NCBI GenBank assembly: GCA_027603945.1
Contig: JADIIU010000043.1
Span: 1-64,000, forward strand
Reading direction: 5' to 3'
Origin: Terramyces sp. JEL0728
Lineage: Eukaryota; Chytridiomycota; Chytridiomycetes; Rhizophydiales; Terramycetaceae
DNA length: 64,000 bases
This document shows positions 41,409 to 54,371 of the stretch, in pieces. Position 1 is the stretch's first letter, and each line of letters opens with the position of its first letter. A program made the position numbers and the translations under genes. The notes beneath the pieces were generated by a model, which worked only from the letters and a program-made list of their open reading frames with translations, was not told the DNA's origin and ran no database searches.

Positions 41409-42517
41409 TTATTTCAAATTTGGGGATATATTTCTTTTGCCTCTTCTTTCACCACTGGCCTTGGAAGGAAAAGAAGGAAACAGTTCACTAGGTTTCGGCA
41501 ACGGACTAGATTTGAAAAAAGAGTGCTCAAGAGCTTCACTAGCGCTAATTCTTTTTTCCGGATCAAAAGTAAGAAAACTGTTCATCAAGTCCAATCCTGA
41601 TGCGGGCAGGAATGCAAACCTACTATTAAGATTATTGTTTGGCTGGTTTGCAAAATTAACTGTTTTTGCATTCGGCAGATCGTAATATCCTGGCCAATTG
41701 GTTTCATTTGGTGACCCGAGCAGCTGGAATATCTTTGATAGCTGGTCTATTTCACCTTTACCTGGTAGTAAAGGTGTGTTGTCTATCAATTCTGCAAATA
41801 TACATCCAATTGACCATAAATCAATTGCTGTTGAGTATGTAGTGCAGCCAAGTAATAATTCTGGCGATCTAGATAAACATAAACAAACCTGTACCAGAGA
41901 GTAACTACCAGTTGAGTTACATCACCAATTGGACTGCCAAACCTTCTCGCCAGTCCAAAATCAGCAACTTTAATCTGCCCTCGGTTATTTATCAACAAAT
42001 TCGAAGTCTTTAAATCCCTATGAATAATCCAATTATTGTGCAAGCAATCCATAGCAGAAAGCAACTGCAGCATTAACGTTTTGGTTTCTGAAAGTAAAAA
42101 CGGTTCAGCCATGTTTTCCATTAATGTTTTTAAATCATGATCCAAGTATTCCATTACAATAAAAATATGATTTAAATTAGCGGTTGTACAAATCTCAATT
42201 ATCTCTACTACATTCGGATGTTTGATTAGTTTTAGTGTATGAATTTCCCGCAGTGAAGTTATTGGGAATCCATCTTTTTCGTTTTCCAGTTTAAGTTTCT
42301 TTAGAGCGAATATTCTGCCTGTTGATTTCTCTTTGGCTCTGTAGACTATCCCATACGATCCTTCTTCAATCCTGTTTAATTTTTCATATAATTCTACATT
42401 CCTGCATCCTCTTATTCCTGGTCCCTTTAAGCAACTATCTTTATTTGCTGAACCGTCTGGATGATCTTGTTTTTGTTTTTTTGTAGCTGGTTCTGTAAAA
42501 TCTCTTTCAGTTTTCAT
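41409..42517 (-). CDS. CDK11: CDK11 (PITSLRE-type) cyclin-dependent kinase
   Basis: Exons 42517-41889 and 41868-41409 with a 20-nt intron; 362 residues. The cyclin-binding helix is exactly PITSLRE (in GFPITSLREIHTLK), the hallmark of CDK11. Other kinase motifs: EEGSYGIVYRA glycine loop, FALKKLKL lysine, IIHRDLKTSNLLIN catalytic loop, VADFGLARRFG, and, across the splice, TLWYRSPELLLG. The C-lobe has NTPLLPGKGEIDQLSKIFQLLG and RFAFLPASGLDLMN, both CDK11-like. The long N-terminal regulatory region of animal CDK11 is absent. The kinase acts on splicing and transcription with cyclin L. Confidence 0.93.
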
Positions 42518-42636
42518 TTCAGATCAAATTTGAGATTGAATTTGGAAAATATTTGTCTTGAAAAATACAATTATCCATCTGCTCTACATATTTCTCTCAT
42601 CACAATAACTTATAGAAACCTAAATTTGATAATTTA

Positions 42637-44841
42637 TTAGCTATTTTGATTACTTTTAATGATTGCAAGGATAGAATTTCTTAATCCAAACTGGTTGATT
42701 CCAATCTTTTGCAGGACACCATCAGTAATAGCCAAGTCTCCAGTTTCCATCAAATCTTGCAATTTGATTTTCTCTTTCACAAAAGCTTCCTTGATGATTG
42801 CAATTTCATCGTCATCACGGTTCCGCTCGATTTTCAGTGCCTCGTAGAGCTCATCTATTGACTCGAATGCACGTTTACGTTTCTTGGAGTCATCTGTAAA
42901 GACTTTTAAATTTTGTGCTACATCCGAATTATTAGTTTTAGCATATTCTAGCAAGGCTGTTAGGGATGTTTCGACATTTGAAGGATTGCACAATTCCAAG
43001 GGGAAACGTAACTCTTCGAAAGAGTTGGTATCATACCAAAAACAATTAGATTCGCGGTAATTTTTATCTTTAATTTCAACTTTGGATTTTGGCGATATAA
43101 AGAATCGATAGTCTGAAATTTCTTTGCTTGCAGTTTCCAATTTCAACATGGCATCATATGAAAATCTAGCTTTCTGGGTTGAATTTTTTACTTGTATTGT
43201 AGCCTGGCACACCACTCTAACTATCTTTTCGGGTTCATGGAGATCTATCTTTTCGGTTTCACGGAGAGTAGCATAAAATATTATATCAACTTTTGTATTT
43301 TTGTGGTCAGGGTCGATCATTACATAAATACAATTTCTATCCAAAGCATTCTTTATCTCGCCTACAATTTCAATTTTCGGTTTCCAGTCCAATATTGGGA
43401 ATAAACGCATTTCTGTCCGAAAATAGCCCCATAAAGTTGAGTCGGATGGTGAAATAATTTCCAATGCAACCAAAAATTCGAATACCTTTCCTTTTAACAA
43501 CTTTGAGGTTTGTGAAGCTGCAATATTCGCAACTAAGTGATGTATGTTGTCCCAATTAAACCATTTAATGTATCCATTGAAAATTTTCACCAAAAAACAG
43601 TTGGGTTGATACAATTTCCAGTTATTTGGCCTGCCTCTTATTCTGATCAAACCTGCATCTATAAATGGTCGCCAGGCACTTGGTAATTTTTGAAATTCGT
43701 AATATTCTACCTGATTATTAATAAAATAATGTGTATGAAATACACATAAATTACGTGCATAGATCTCAAAATTACTTGCATCTATACCAAATGAATCAAT
43801 TGTTGCCTCAATTTGACTATAATATTCGCTAATTGCCATTTTTTCAATTTCATCCCACTTTTCTCGCAAAGCATTTACGGATTCAAAGGTATAGTCGTTT
43901 GTTGACAAAATAAACCAGTACAGTATTTTAGGATGTCCAATAAGATTTTCCATCTTTTTCTTCAAATCTTTTGTAATATTTTCATTTTCTAGTGAAAAAT
44001 ATTCGCAAAGAACTGAATTAATGTCTTGCAAAGTAAAGTCAACAATACTTTCACTTGCATCAAATACATGCCCCCAAGTGCTGGATATCTTCATTTCTTG
44101 TGACATGCTCTTTCGTGTACCAGAAAAAACCCACAAAATCTCTTTGTATTTCTTCAAATTGCATACTTCCTTGGAGAATAAACGGAGTGCAAATCCCATT
44201 ATTTCGGACACTTTGATCTGGCCGTTATCTATTGTTGCCTTCCTCAGTAATCCACAGTAAAATTCCTAAAATTAACAAATTAAAACCTGACAGTCATCAA
44301 GATGTATCACAAGTAACTGATTCATTTCTCGAATTTTTGAGATTAGCTCTGTGTAGACCTCCTCCACTTCGGGAAAACTATTAATTGATGGTGACAGGTA
44401 TTTTGGTATAGATACATTAATAATAGTTTCCAATTTTGATTGTTCCAAGGATCCAATGATACTTTGAAACAGCTGAATTAAAACTGACCTAAATCTTGAT
44501 TCCATATAATTTGTGAGCGTTTCATATTCAATTGTATCAGATTGTTGGTTTGATAGAAAGGTTTTGCAAGAATTAAAACAAGCACGAAAGAGTTGGTTGT
44601 CGATTAGTGAAATTGGTGCCCTAATACTATTTGTATTCTGTGCTGCTTCCATAATTGTTGTTGTCTTTCCTGTTCCTGACATATCAAAACAAGTGACACA
44701 ACTTGGTTTGTCGTCTGCATCATGTTCTTCGCTGAAATGCTGATTCATATATTCTGTTAATTTTATAATAGCCGTGGTTTGAATCGCAGGTGAAAGGAAT
44801 TGCTTTTTTTTAAGCCTTTTTTTAACTATTGATTGCATAAC
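42637..44841 (-). CDS. Crinkler-like effector: P-loop NTPase plus restriction-like nuclease
   Basis: Exons 44841-44287 and 44265-42637 with a 21-nt intron; 727 residues from the first in-frame ATG. A basic N-terminus (KKRLKKKQ) is followed by an NTPase: FDMSGTGKTTTIMEAAQ (Walker A) and LLVIHLDDCQ (Walker B) near residue 180. The C-terminal third has KVDIIFYATL and VRVVCQATIQVK, a D..Q-x-K version of the PD-(D/E)xK active site. NTPase-nuclease pairs are the classic Crinkler layout in chytrids, glomeromycetes and oomycetes. No signal peptide is seen. With the gene at 12232-13919 this makes two Crinkler-type genes in one window, of different architecture. Confidence 0.65.
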
Positions 44842-45004
44842 TTTTGAAAAGAAATTTTGAAACAATTATAAATTGGATAATCATTGATTGGAGCTGATTT
44901 GCAATATCAATAATAATTGACCGCTACCAATGACATTGCATTTATTTACTACAACTGAGAATCACATCGACTAGACAACTTGTTCAATTAAAAATCAAAT
45001 TTAT

Positions 45005-47376
45005 TTAAACATAGCCCTTTTGATTCTTTTTCCAGATAAACGAGACAAACAGACCAAAAACTACTGCAACAACGGCTCCTCCAACTGCGGCTCCAATATA
45101 TATTCCTATCGGAATATTGCTGGATGATGAATTTGAATCTGTGGACGCAGAGCTACCAGAACTAGAGCTGTTTCCATTCACAGAAGAATTAGGATTTACA
45201 GTTCCAATATCTCCATCTGCAAGCGGGCCGACGGTGCTTAAAGATACTTTGCTCAGATCTCCGCCAGATTCCTCCCACAGTACCAAACTATTATAATCAT
45301 TAGATTTGAGATATTCTTTAGGAACATGATAGTATCTTTGAGATGGTTTTCCGATATTTGCTCGGCATTTGTCTGGTGTCCAGATTCCGGCATAGTCACA
45401 GGAAGTGCTAGAATTTCCTGTTCCAACGATATTCCAATACCTTCCCAGGTTGATTCCATTGATAAACACTTGTCCCCTACTCATTGAACCGAGATCAAGG
45501 ACATATGCTGCTGCTTTCCCGTTGATTGGTGGTAATGAACTTTGGTACCAGGCCCAGCCGGGAACTTTTAGCGAGGTGATTGGTGGTGAGGTAAAGTTGC
45601 TATTTGCAATTGATTTCGATTCCCCCTCTAATCCAACTTGCATAGTCCAACCATTGTTTATGATATCAACGCCGTTCAGTTTCACAGAACCAGTTATACC
45701 ACCAGTGTATTTTTCTGGATTGGACTTTGGAGTTGAAATTATACCAAACGCAGTCGAGACAATTTTTAAAGTTCTGGTGGTGTCTTGGATTCCAAATCGA
45801 TTATTGTTTATACTTTTCAATTGTGGCTTTCCGTCAGATTGGATGTCAAACGCAACAACTTCATCATCCAAGTAAATGGAATACACGTCAGTAATGCTTT
45901 GGATTGCCACTGAGATTACTTGGCTCGTCTTGGGAATCACGACTTTGGTGGTGTACCAAAGATAGTCGGATTTATCATGTGTAGTTGAGAATTGTTCGCG
46001 AGGAGTACCAAAAGTAATAGCTGAGGAAGTGTCCCAAATGCCTTTTGTTTCAGGAATGGTTTTAGCGGAAGACACGTAGGCAATAGAGTTAAAAGATGCA
46101 GGATTGGCTGACGCTGTCACTTTGGCAGTGTTGAAAATTTCATTTGTTCCTTTCACAATACTAACAGACCACTTTGGGACGGGAAAGCTCTTGCCGTTAT
46201 AGGTTATTGATTGCTGAGTAGCTGTATCCAGATTAGACAGAAATGCAACTGCCCCACTGCCAGTCCCAAATACTGTAACACCGGTTGTTGAGGAGCCAGG
46301 TAGTTCAACCGGGCTGTTGGCAAGAATAGTGTCGGCCACCGAATTGATAGCTGCGTGTAAAGCTTTGGAATGCGAATATTTTGGTTCATTAGGCAAACCA
46401 TATTCATTTAAAGGTGCATCATAGTCATAAGATGTAGTAATTAATGGAGTACCCGCACTTCTGCCAAAGTTAGTACCTCCATGCCACATATAGTAGCCAA
46501 CATACGTACCTAGCGTGAAAATAAACTTACCCCCTCTAGCAATGAATCTCGCTATTGAAAAAGCCAAATCTTCAGCAGGCCTGTTTGGCGAAGCTTCGCC
46601 CCAGGATTTATACCATCCCGCCCACAACTCTGTGATACCCAACATTTGTGATTTTAATGGTCTAGACTGAACCCAGCTGTCACAATACCATCCATTGCAG
46701 GTATTTAAAACTTGCGGTACATCATCTTGCTTGGACATGAACCATTGAACATTTGAAGTCAGAGAGAGGGCTAAATTGGCAGCCCAGTTGATATATGCTT
46801 TTCCGTCATCTTTGTATTCAGCCTCGACACTTTGATACCTAAATAAGTACAGGGTTACTCATTCTCCATTTGCATCATAATAATTGGACCTCCATTCGAA
46901 TATTCCAAGTCAGAAATGTACTTGTAAATGTATTTCACAAACCTTTCCATTTCGGCTTTGAATGGTTCATTATTCGTTCTAAGAGCAATGCCGGGAATTT
47001 CCTTTAACCATTCAGGAAATCCGCCAAAGTTGAATTCGGCACAAACATAAGGGCCAACACGGAGAATCACATACAGACCTGCATTTTGGGCTTCCTTTAT
47101 AAACCTTCGTAAATCCTTGTTTCCAGCAAAATCAAATGTTCCTCTAACTTGTTCGTGCTGGTTCCAAAATACATAAGTATCAATGGCATTAAGCCCTGCT
47201 TCCTTTGTTTTCTTCATTATATCTGGCCACATTTGGGGAGTTGAACGTACATAGTGAACATGGCCAGCCATGACCAGTGTTGGCTGTCCACCAACTAATA
47301 TCGACCGTGAATTGGATGTTACCCCGCCAGCTGATACTAGGGATAGGAAAATCGTAATAAGCAATGGGAGCTGCAT
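45005..47376 (-). CDS. Plant-type GH35 beta-galactosidase with C-terminal membrane anchor
   Basis: Exons 47376-46859, 46838-46531 and 46509-45005 with introns of 20 and 21 nt; 776 residues. Signal peptide MQLPLLITIFLSLVSA. The GH35 barrel shows TYVFWNQHEQVRG, GPYVCAEFNFGGFPEW, the acid/base Glu in GGPIIMMQMENEYQS and a nucleophile candidate in ITELWAGWYKSWG. The order LNTCNGWYCD, RPAEDLAFSIARF, GYYMWHGGTNFGR is that of plant and oomycete beta-galactosidases rather than ascomycete ones. The C-terminal jelly-roll ends RYYHVPKEYL, then a Ser/Asn-rich stalk and a single membrane helix (GIYIGAAVGGAVVAVVFGLF). It would trim galactans at the cell surface, fitting an organism that meets plant or algal walls. 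The 21-nt second intron leaves the frame open if unspliced. Confidence 0.9.
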
Positions 47377-47452
47377 TCCCTCTATTTCGTAAAGTTTCAC
47401 TTGGCTCGCCGTTGCGGCTTTGATGCCCCGAGTTGAACATACAACAAACTAT

Positions 47453-48209
47453 TTATTCAGATGATTTGAATTTCCTAACTACAAAAGTCGCAAGATAATT
47501 GGCAAGATAGAATATCTTGATTGGATGCGGGCTTTCTAACGGGCGAGATCGATTTGCCATCACGATGTAAAATGGAAACAGAACGGCCAGCCCACCATAT
47601 CGTGCAATAGGAAAGAAAAAGCAAAAGATGGATATCGGCAGCGCTATAGTAAGTACGAATTACCAAACCCGAAAAAGTACAATAATCTCTTTTCGAAATA
47701 ATCTATGGATACAATAATATCCCACCCTGTTTTAGGAGCAAATACCTTTGTTCACCCATCCATATTCAAATACTATAAATGCTGCTAGAAATCCAAACAA
47801 AACTTGCACTATAACTTGGCCAAACGGCAATACATAGAAAAATAACGCCATTATAGAGTACACGGCGATCAGCAATAACTTGTACAATATCTTTACTAAT
47901 TCGCTGGCTAATCTGAATTAATTGCAATTACCGTTGGACTGTAGGAGGTTTCTGCGCCGGTTTGCCAACGAATATTTCATAACTTCGACCAGCAATTTTT
48001 TCTGACTGATTGTGATTCAAAACCAAACATATAAAGTGGGCAGGCAGTATCCAGAATACCAATCTTAATATATCCGTTAATGGTCCTGGTTCAAAGTTGA
48101 ATAATTGTGCTAGTCCGGTAAATATCAGAAAAACAACAATATTGATCCCAACATTCTTCAAGATATTCCCAGCTAGTGTCGTTGATCTCGTTAGTTTTGC
48201 TTTACCCAT
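47453..48209 (-). CDS. EI24: EI24-type ER membrane protein
   Basis: Four exons (48209-47932, 47912-47746, 47726-47664, 47643-47453) with introns of 19, 19 and 20 nt; 232 residues. Only splicing reveals it: joined exons read FIVFEYGWVNKGWDIIVSI, then YFEKRLLYFFGFGLPI-like text (FFGFALPISIFCFFFP), matching the EI24 block with Y-x-W-F/V-N-K-G-W and FGFG-x-P. Several membrane helices precede it. The start is MGKAKLTRSTTLAGNILKN. EI24 proteins sit in the ER and act in autophagy and export of membrane cargo. It lies head to tail with GH35, 76 bases apart. Confidence 0.8.
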
Positions 48210-48373
48210 AAATCACGAATAGAGTAATGGGAATTTGCACCGAATCCTTTACTCCATTTACGAACGATTCGATCATGAATTCAAAAAAAGTTTAAAATTG
48301 GTTTGGGACATATTAATCTGTCTGTATGTTGAAAATAATATTTGTTTAAAAGATTGACGTAATTTTGTTTTCA

Positions 48374-51300
48374 ATGTCAAAATACAAGAATAGTTTCGTT
48401 TCATACCCCAGAAAGCCAATTTATTCCCAAGTAAGGGTAGACGGTTTGGTGCAGTCAAAATTTAAAGTAATTTTACTGTAATCACAGTGCTGCGATCAGT
48501 GGATAGCAATACCAGACGATCGACAAAAAGGGATTGGCCTGATTCCGTACATTAATGAGGCAGATTACAAATCAACAATAAAGTACGAGTATTCCATGTA
48601 CACTTTGGGTTGAAAAATACTAATAGTAGTTCATTCAAAGCCAATACAGGAATACGAAATTTCACCAGATTCGAAATTCTTGAGCTCAAGCACACGGTCG
48701 GACATTTTAATCAGGATTTGGAAACTGCCTGTCCACTCGGGATATGATCCAAATATAAGGTCGGAAATGGATTCTCCAGAAATATTTTTGGCAGGACATG
48801 AAAAGAAAATTGACATTTTGAAATTTCATCCAACTTGTAAATCCATTGTTTTATCTGGATCAATGTACTTGGTATCCGTAACATTAGGGACTCAACTATC
48901 AAATTATGGGATTTGGTTGGATGTCAGGAATTAATTTCGCTGGAAATGCCAAATCAAACCACTCCAGTTGCGGTTGATATTACAGCCCAAGGTAGCTTCG
49001 TAGTTGCTGCTGGTTCCGATGGGTTATTTCATCTATATGACCCAAGATCAAGCACTTTTCCAATTAAGGTAAGATATGGCTGATATAATAGTCTTGGCTC
49101 TCTTCACATAACATTGGAAAAAGCATAAGAGTTGCTGCTGTCCCTCACTGGGATAATAATTATATTATAAGCACGGGCTTTGGAAATCAAAATGAGAGAG
49201 AAATAAAAGTGTACGATGTCCGAAACTTCCAGAGTCATATGGATAAAGCAGTGACAGTTCAATCAGGAGCAGCACCTATGATCCCAATCTGCGATCCTTT
49301 GCTCCCTGTTGTATATTTTTGCATGAAAGGAGAAGGAATCCGAATTTACGATATTGATAATGGCACATTGAATTTTCAAAATGCCCCCAAAGTTGAAAAG
49401 CAATTTGTAACAAACACCTAACGTAGCTGGATTCTCAAATTCTGCCGAAAAGTTACTGTGACAAAACCAAAGTTGAAATTGCGAGATTTTTATATTTGGG
49501 GTATTCTATGCTATTGATTTAGAAATGATAAATCATTGGATTTCCAAAGTGTTTGCATCCCCCGTAAACTGGACGCCAATAATGATGACTTGTATCCTCC
49601 CTCAATTAAATTGAATTCTGATATCACCGCTGAAGATTGGTTGAAAGGTGACACAGATATTGAAATTCGTTCAGTGACAACAATTAAACCAGTGCTTTCT
49701 GTCAAAGATAAAATTGTAAAGCAGCTCCAAACATTTAAAGAATCCAAAATAAGATTAAAAAACCAAACCCAATCGATAGAATGCACGTTGTTGTTGAAAG
49801 GAGATACTCTGTATCTGGGGGATTCAAATACTTTTGAATTGAAATACATTGACAGAATGCAGAATATAGAAGATTATAAAATCAAAAAAACTGAATTTGT
49901 TGAAGTTGAAATCAAATTTAGCACTAAAATTTTTATATTTCAGTTAAGGGAAATAGAAGAATACGACGAATGGGTAAATTTGTTGCAAAGCTACACTGAA
50001 TCTTACAACTTACCCAAACTTCCGCCATTAAAGACACATGCTTTACTGTTAGAAACTTTTACAGTGCACAAACCCAGCCTGAGTAAAGGAGAACCGTACT
50101 TGGTAACTTTGTGTGAAAATAACTCGCTTAATTTTTATGCACCAAACATAAAGTTATATTTGGCTGGGGATAACCCAAAATTTACTTTGAACTTGAATCG
50201 TCTGGACAATATCGCAATTTCTAGCTTCAACTGCATCTCTATATTCTTTGAAAATTCAGTATTCCATATTGTCCATTCAAAGGAAAAATGCGTTGAATTG
50301 TGGTATAACCAGGTTGTAGGTGGTTTGAACGTTAAAAATATTGCTAAAGTAATGAAAAATGGATTAGCGAATGTCAATATTAACGGGATACATTACAAAA
50401 ATGCCTGGATAGCCATCTTTGAAAACACAATCATATACGCTGATCAGCAACTGTCGACTACAGTGTTGTTCAAGGTATTAGGGGAGAAATTTGAAGACAC
50501 AAAGATGAAAGTGGAACAGAAACAACATACTATCGAATATAAATACAATGGAGTAAAAATGATACACGCATTTAATAGCGGCTTTGAGGTACTAATTTTT
50601 GACGAATCCAGGAATGGCAGCGTACTCTGGAACGATTTCAAGATTTAAATTTTAACTTTTTTGCCAAGTTTGAGATACCACAGGATGAATTCCGAAAATC
50701 AACTAATGATAGGAAATATTCCATATCGAACAAGATTAGGGAAATTAATTCTTCTAAAACTCCTAATTTCGCTGCTCCATTATTAATCACTGTTATTTCC
50801 AACGGCTCAAATTATTTAGCTTACTGTGTAGACTCTAATTCAAGCGTAAATCCTAAAAGTTGCCTAGTGGGGGACATGGCAGAGAAAATATATTTTTGGT
50901 TTGGAAAGCAATCTTCGAAATTATGCCAAGCAGAAGCGGTATCGATTGGCAGTACAATAAGAAAAGATAGAGGGTGTAAACCAACATTGATATTTACCGA
51001 TCATGATGAAAAACTACTGAATGACTTTTCAATTGCAGCTGGAATCAACTTTCAAAGCATGAAAGAGTCAGATTGCCAAAAAGAAAATATGATTTGTGTG
51101 TATAAAATCAGAGCAGATACGGATTTAACAAAGTACAACCTATTTCAAAGAGTATATGAGGGACCAATCACCTCAAAAACTATTTTGGAGGGGTGCTGCA
51201 TTGTGCACTTTCAACATGAAGTGTTTTACTGGTATCAAAATGGGGCTAGTGTTACAGAAAAGAATTTAATATTAACCGGAGCACGATGTTTATCATCTGT

Positions 51301-52762
51301 ACTTGTTAAATCCAATCCAATGGTAATGCTGTCGGAAGAGTTCGAGGGTAGAGAAAGCGCTTTATTCAAAAAGAAATTCGTCGATTATATTCTTGAATTA
51401 CCAATTAATATGAAAATGGAAGAAGCTGCAGGCAACATTGCAAAAGGTGTGATTCAGAGTAAAATCTCATTTGCAGAGCTCATTCAAAAGAAGCAAGTAG
51501 AATCAAAGCGGAACCAAAACTTCAAAACAAAATCGTTGGAGTTCTATCTTATCAAGAACTTTGCGCGTATTCCAATTGAACTAGAAAAAAATGGCGGAGT
51601 ACTTTGTCGATCGGAGAGTTATCTCTTTGTCCATACCTTCGTTCCCGAATTTAGCAGTACTGAGAAATGCAGCTTGTATTTCTGGCAAGGGTCCCTTTCG
51701 TCAATCATCGATAAAGGAACTAGTGCCTACCTCGCTGTTGAAGTAGGCAAGGAAAAAAAATGTGAGGTAAGCCAGCACAGAATAGTAGACGGAAAGGGTA
51801 AGGATATTTCTAAATCAAAGAACCTCTTGAATTTTTTGAAATCCTTGGACAGGACTGCTTGATTTTATTGAATGGGACTAATGGATTAAATTGTGCATCC
51901 AACACCACAATTTTGGATTTACGCCGGGTGGTAAACTCACCAGCATGCAGGGCTATTGAAATTGATCCAAAATGTATATTTAATTAACAGATAGATATAG
52001 TTCAATCAGCGTTTTCAATTATCCTTCTGGTAGTTCCTAATTATTATGCAATATGGAAAGGAAAATTGACCGGTGCAGTTGAAAATACAGCTCTTCAATC
52101 AATTTTAAAATTGGCGAATATACAAGGAAAGAAAGAAATTCCCTTTTCAGAAGCTGATCTTGCAAAAGGGAGCAATTTACTTCAAAATAATTATAAAAAT
52201 AACCCCAGATTGTTTGTTTTCAGTGATGCAACTGGTGTGGTTACTGCCTCAGAAGTCTTTAATCTGCTGCAGGAAGATTTGGAAAAAAGCGTGGTGGGTG
52301 TTTTACAGATAGAGGAGGATATGTACATCTGGGTAGGGGAGGAGGCCAGAACATCACTGACGAAATTCGTTTTGGACATTATACAGGTAAAAGATAAATT
52401 AAAGGGAGGAACACCAGGCAATTAATTCTCCGAGTTGCAAAGTTATATATCAGTACACAGAGCCGTTGCATTTTACACAATTTTTCCATGGTTGGTCAGA
52501 CACAAAATACCCAACAGACAAGAAATCAAAGCAATCTTTGTTCGAAGAGTATAACAAAGTATATCAAAGGCTGAATCAAGCATTTTACTCAAAAAAACAA
52601 TTGCTTTCAAATGATATTCCAAGTCATATGGACAAGACAAAACTTGAAACCTATTTAACTGATGAAGACTTTCAGGACACCTTTTCGATATCAAAAAAAG
52701 AGTACCACAATCTTCCAATTTGGAAAAGGGAAACGTTGAAAAAAAAGCACGGATTCTATTAA
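48374..52762 (+). CDS. Villidin: coronin-type WD40, PH domains, gelsolin repeats, villin headpiece
   Basis: Eleven exons (48374-48466, 48488-48608, 48630-48864, 48888-49068, 49092-49406, 49427-49500, 49523-50621, 50669-51797, 51821-51973, 51995-52386, 52418-52762); 1378 residues. Order of parts: coronin-like start (SKYKNSFVSYPRKPIY), WD repeats (LAGHEKKIDILKFHP, GSMDSTIKLWDL), coronin exit (ILPKSYCDKTKVEIARF), about three PH domains (residues about 400-700), gelsolin repeats (IYFWFGKQSS, EPLEFFEILGQDCLILLNG, MYIWVGEEA) and a headpiece ending LPIWKRETLKKKHGFY. Dictyostelium villidin has this same order. It links actin filaments to membranes. Introns are 19-23 nt except one of 31 and one of 47 at the end of the third PH domain, where the splice is uncertain because the exon end loses the last PH helix. 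Confidence 0.85.
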
Positions 52763-52774
52763 TATAATTGTCGT

Positions 52775-54371
52775 TTACTCGTTTGCAACCTCTTGTTTCG
52801 TGTGCAGATGAGGCGAAATGTAGTGCTCACTCGCATGGCAGATCCAATATACCCATGCTAGTAAGCCCGTTCCCACAAAAACTACAGGGGTATAGTTGAA
52901 ATTCGCAGCAGTAATGGGAAATGTTGTTGGTAGCAGGAACAAGAAAGACGTGGATACCAAAGACAAAGATGCAACTATTCCACATGGTATTGCGAATTTG
53001 CCAAGAGTAAAGTAACTTGGCTGAAACTCGTTTCTATAAGTTGTTAAACGCAAAATGATTGGAATAGCATAGGATATTTGGAATCCAATAGTTGAAATAG
53101 AAGTTACTGCAATGAAGGCATCCGAACTGATCAGCTGTAACAGAATCAAAAGTTCGCCCATCAAAAATGTGGCCAGGACTGCCCATCCAGGAACTTTGTT
53201 GTGCTCTTGCACCTGTTTGATTTGCGATGAAAAGGGGAATCCCCCATCTCTTGCTAAAGCGTACACCATTCTCACTGTGACAGTTAAAGACGACATCCCA
53301 GAAAAAAGCAAGTTGATAGACATAATAATCACAAGAGCTAGGGCTGCATCAGTGCTAACACATTGCTGGAATATGCCAAATACGCCTGCACTACCAATTA
53401 ATATGATTTACTCATTGTTCAAGAAGGAGTCGATATCATTTGCAGTCAAGGATACTAGAGATAAAAGAAAGCAAAATCCAATAATTCCAGTTGCAGCACA
53501 AGTGTACAAGATGCCTTTTGGGACTGATTTTTCTGCATCCAAAGTTTCTTCCGATAAATGGCCTGCAGCTTCTCCAATTAATGATGATTACCATAGCCCG
53601 TGAATGAATAAAAGGCAGATAAAGTCCCAATCAACACAACATAACCAAAAGAATCAATGCCGGTTCCATTGTAGGTTTTTGTGAACATTTCCCCCCAGCT
53701 TGCCTGAGAAATTGAACTGTGACAAGAGATATACATGACTAATATTACAGAGGTTGTGCTTGCAAATTGCCAAAAAGCACCAATGTAATTAATATATCCT
53801 TGGTAATCAACCCGTAGAAGGTTGTACAAACTCCAATATGCTAATACACCAGACGAAAGAGCGACTTGCTGGCTGTTTGATAAAGTACTGGCGCCGGCAA
53901 TGGAAAGTATCGCATTAACAAATGTAGAAAACGATGAAGCAAAAAATGCGTCAGCTGCAGAGTTGCCTGTAATTAAACGAGCGTACCCATCAAGTTAAAC
54001 CAACCATCTACATATCCAACAAATCTCGTTCCCATTACCGCGGACCAATAGTACACTGATCCGGCCTGAATTAAACGTCATCTTACTGAGGGAAATCGAG
54101 ATCCAATTTCCGACATACTCAATCCAGTCATTATCGTTAAAATAGACACTCCAATCCACGACCATACCACAACGGCAGGTCCTCCTGTCGAGACTGCGGT
54201 TGGATACAGGGGAATAAGAGAGGAAATCACTGCAACAGCGGTGAAAGATGTTGAAAAAGTCATCAATACGTTCATTCCTCGATAGAGCTCCTGTTTGTAT
54301 CCAAGTTCATTTAGTTTTTCTATATCTTCCTCTGATGCTAGTGTGCTTTTGGACTGATCTACGCTGGACAT
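52775..54371 (-). CDS. Amino-acid/GABA permease of the APC family
   Basis: Five exons (54371-54087, 54065-53987, 53966-53592, 53571-53412, 53390-52775) with introns of 21, 20, 20 and 21 nt; 504 residues. The N-terminal motif DIEKLNELGYKQELYRGMNV is that of fungal GABA/choline/amino-acid permeases. Twelve membrane segments follow; key motifs are ISSLIPLYPTAVSTGGPAVVVW, SEIGSRFPSAGSVYYWSA, FYSFTGYEAAGHLSEET and MVYALARDGGFPFS. Length matches the family (about 510-550). It imports amino acids or related amines across the plasma membrane or tonoplast. It ends 13 bases from the convergent villidin stop. Confidence 0.9.

Noticed and set aside
46510..46530. Extra residues KFIFTLG inside the GH35 barrel
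   Set aside because: A 21-nt intron without stops; removing it restores RGGTYVGYYMWHGG, the family sequence.
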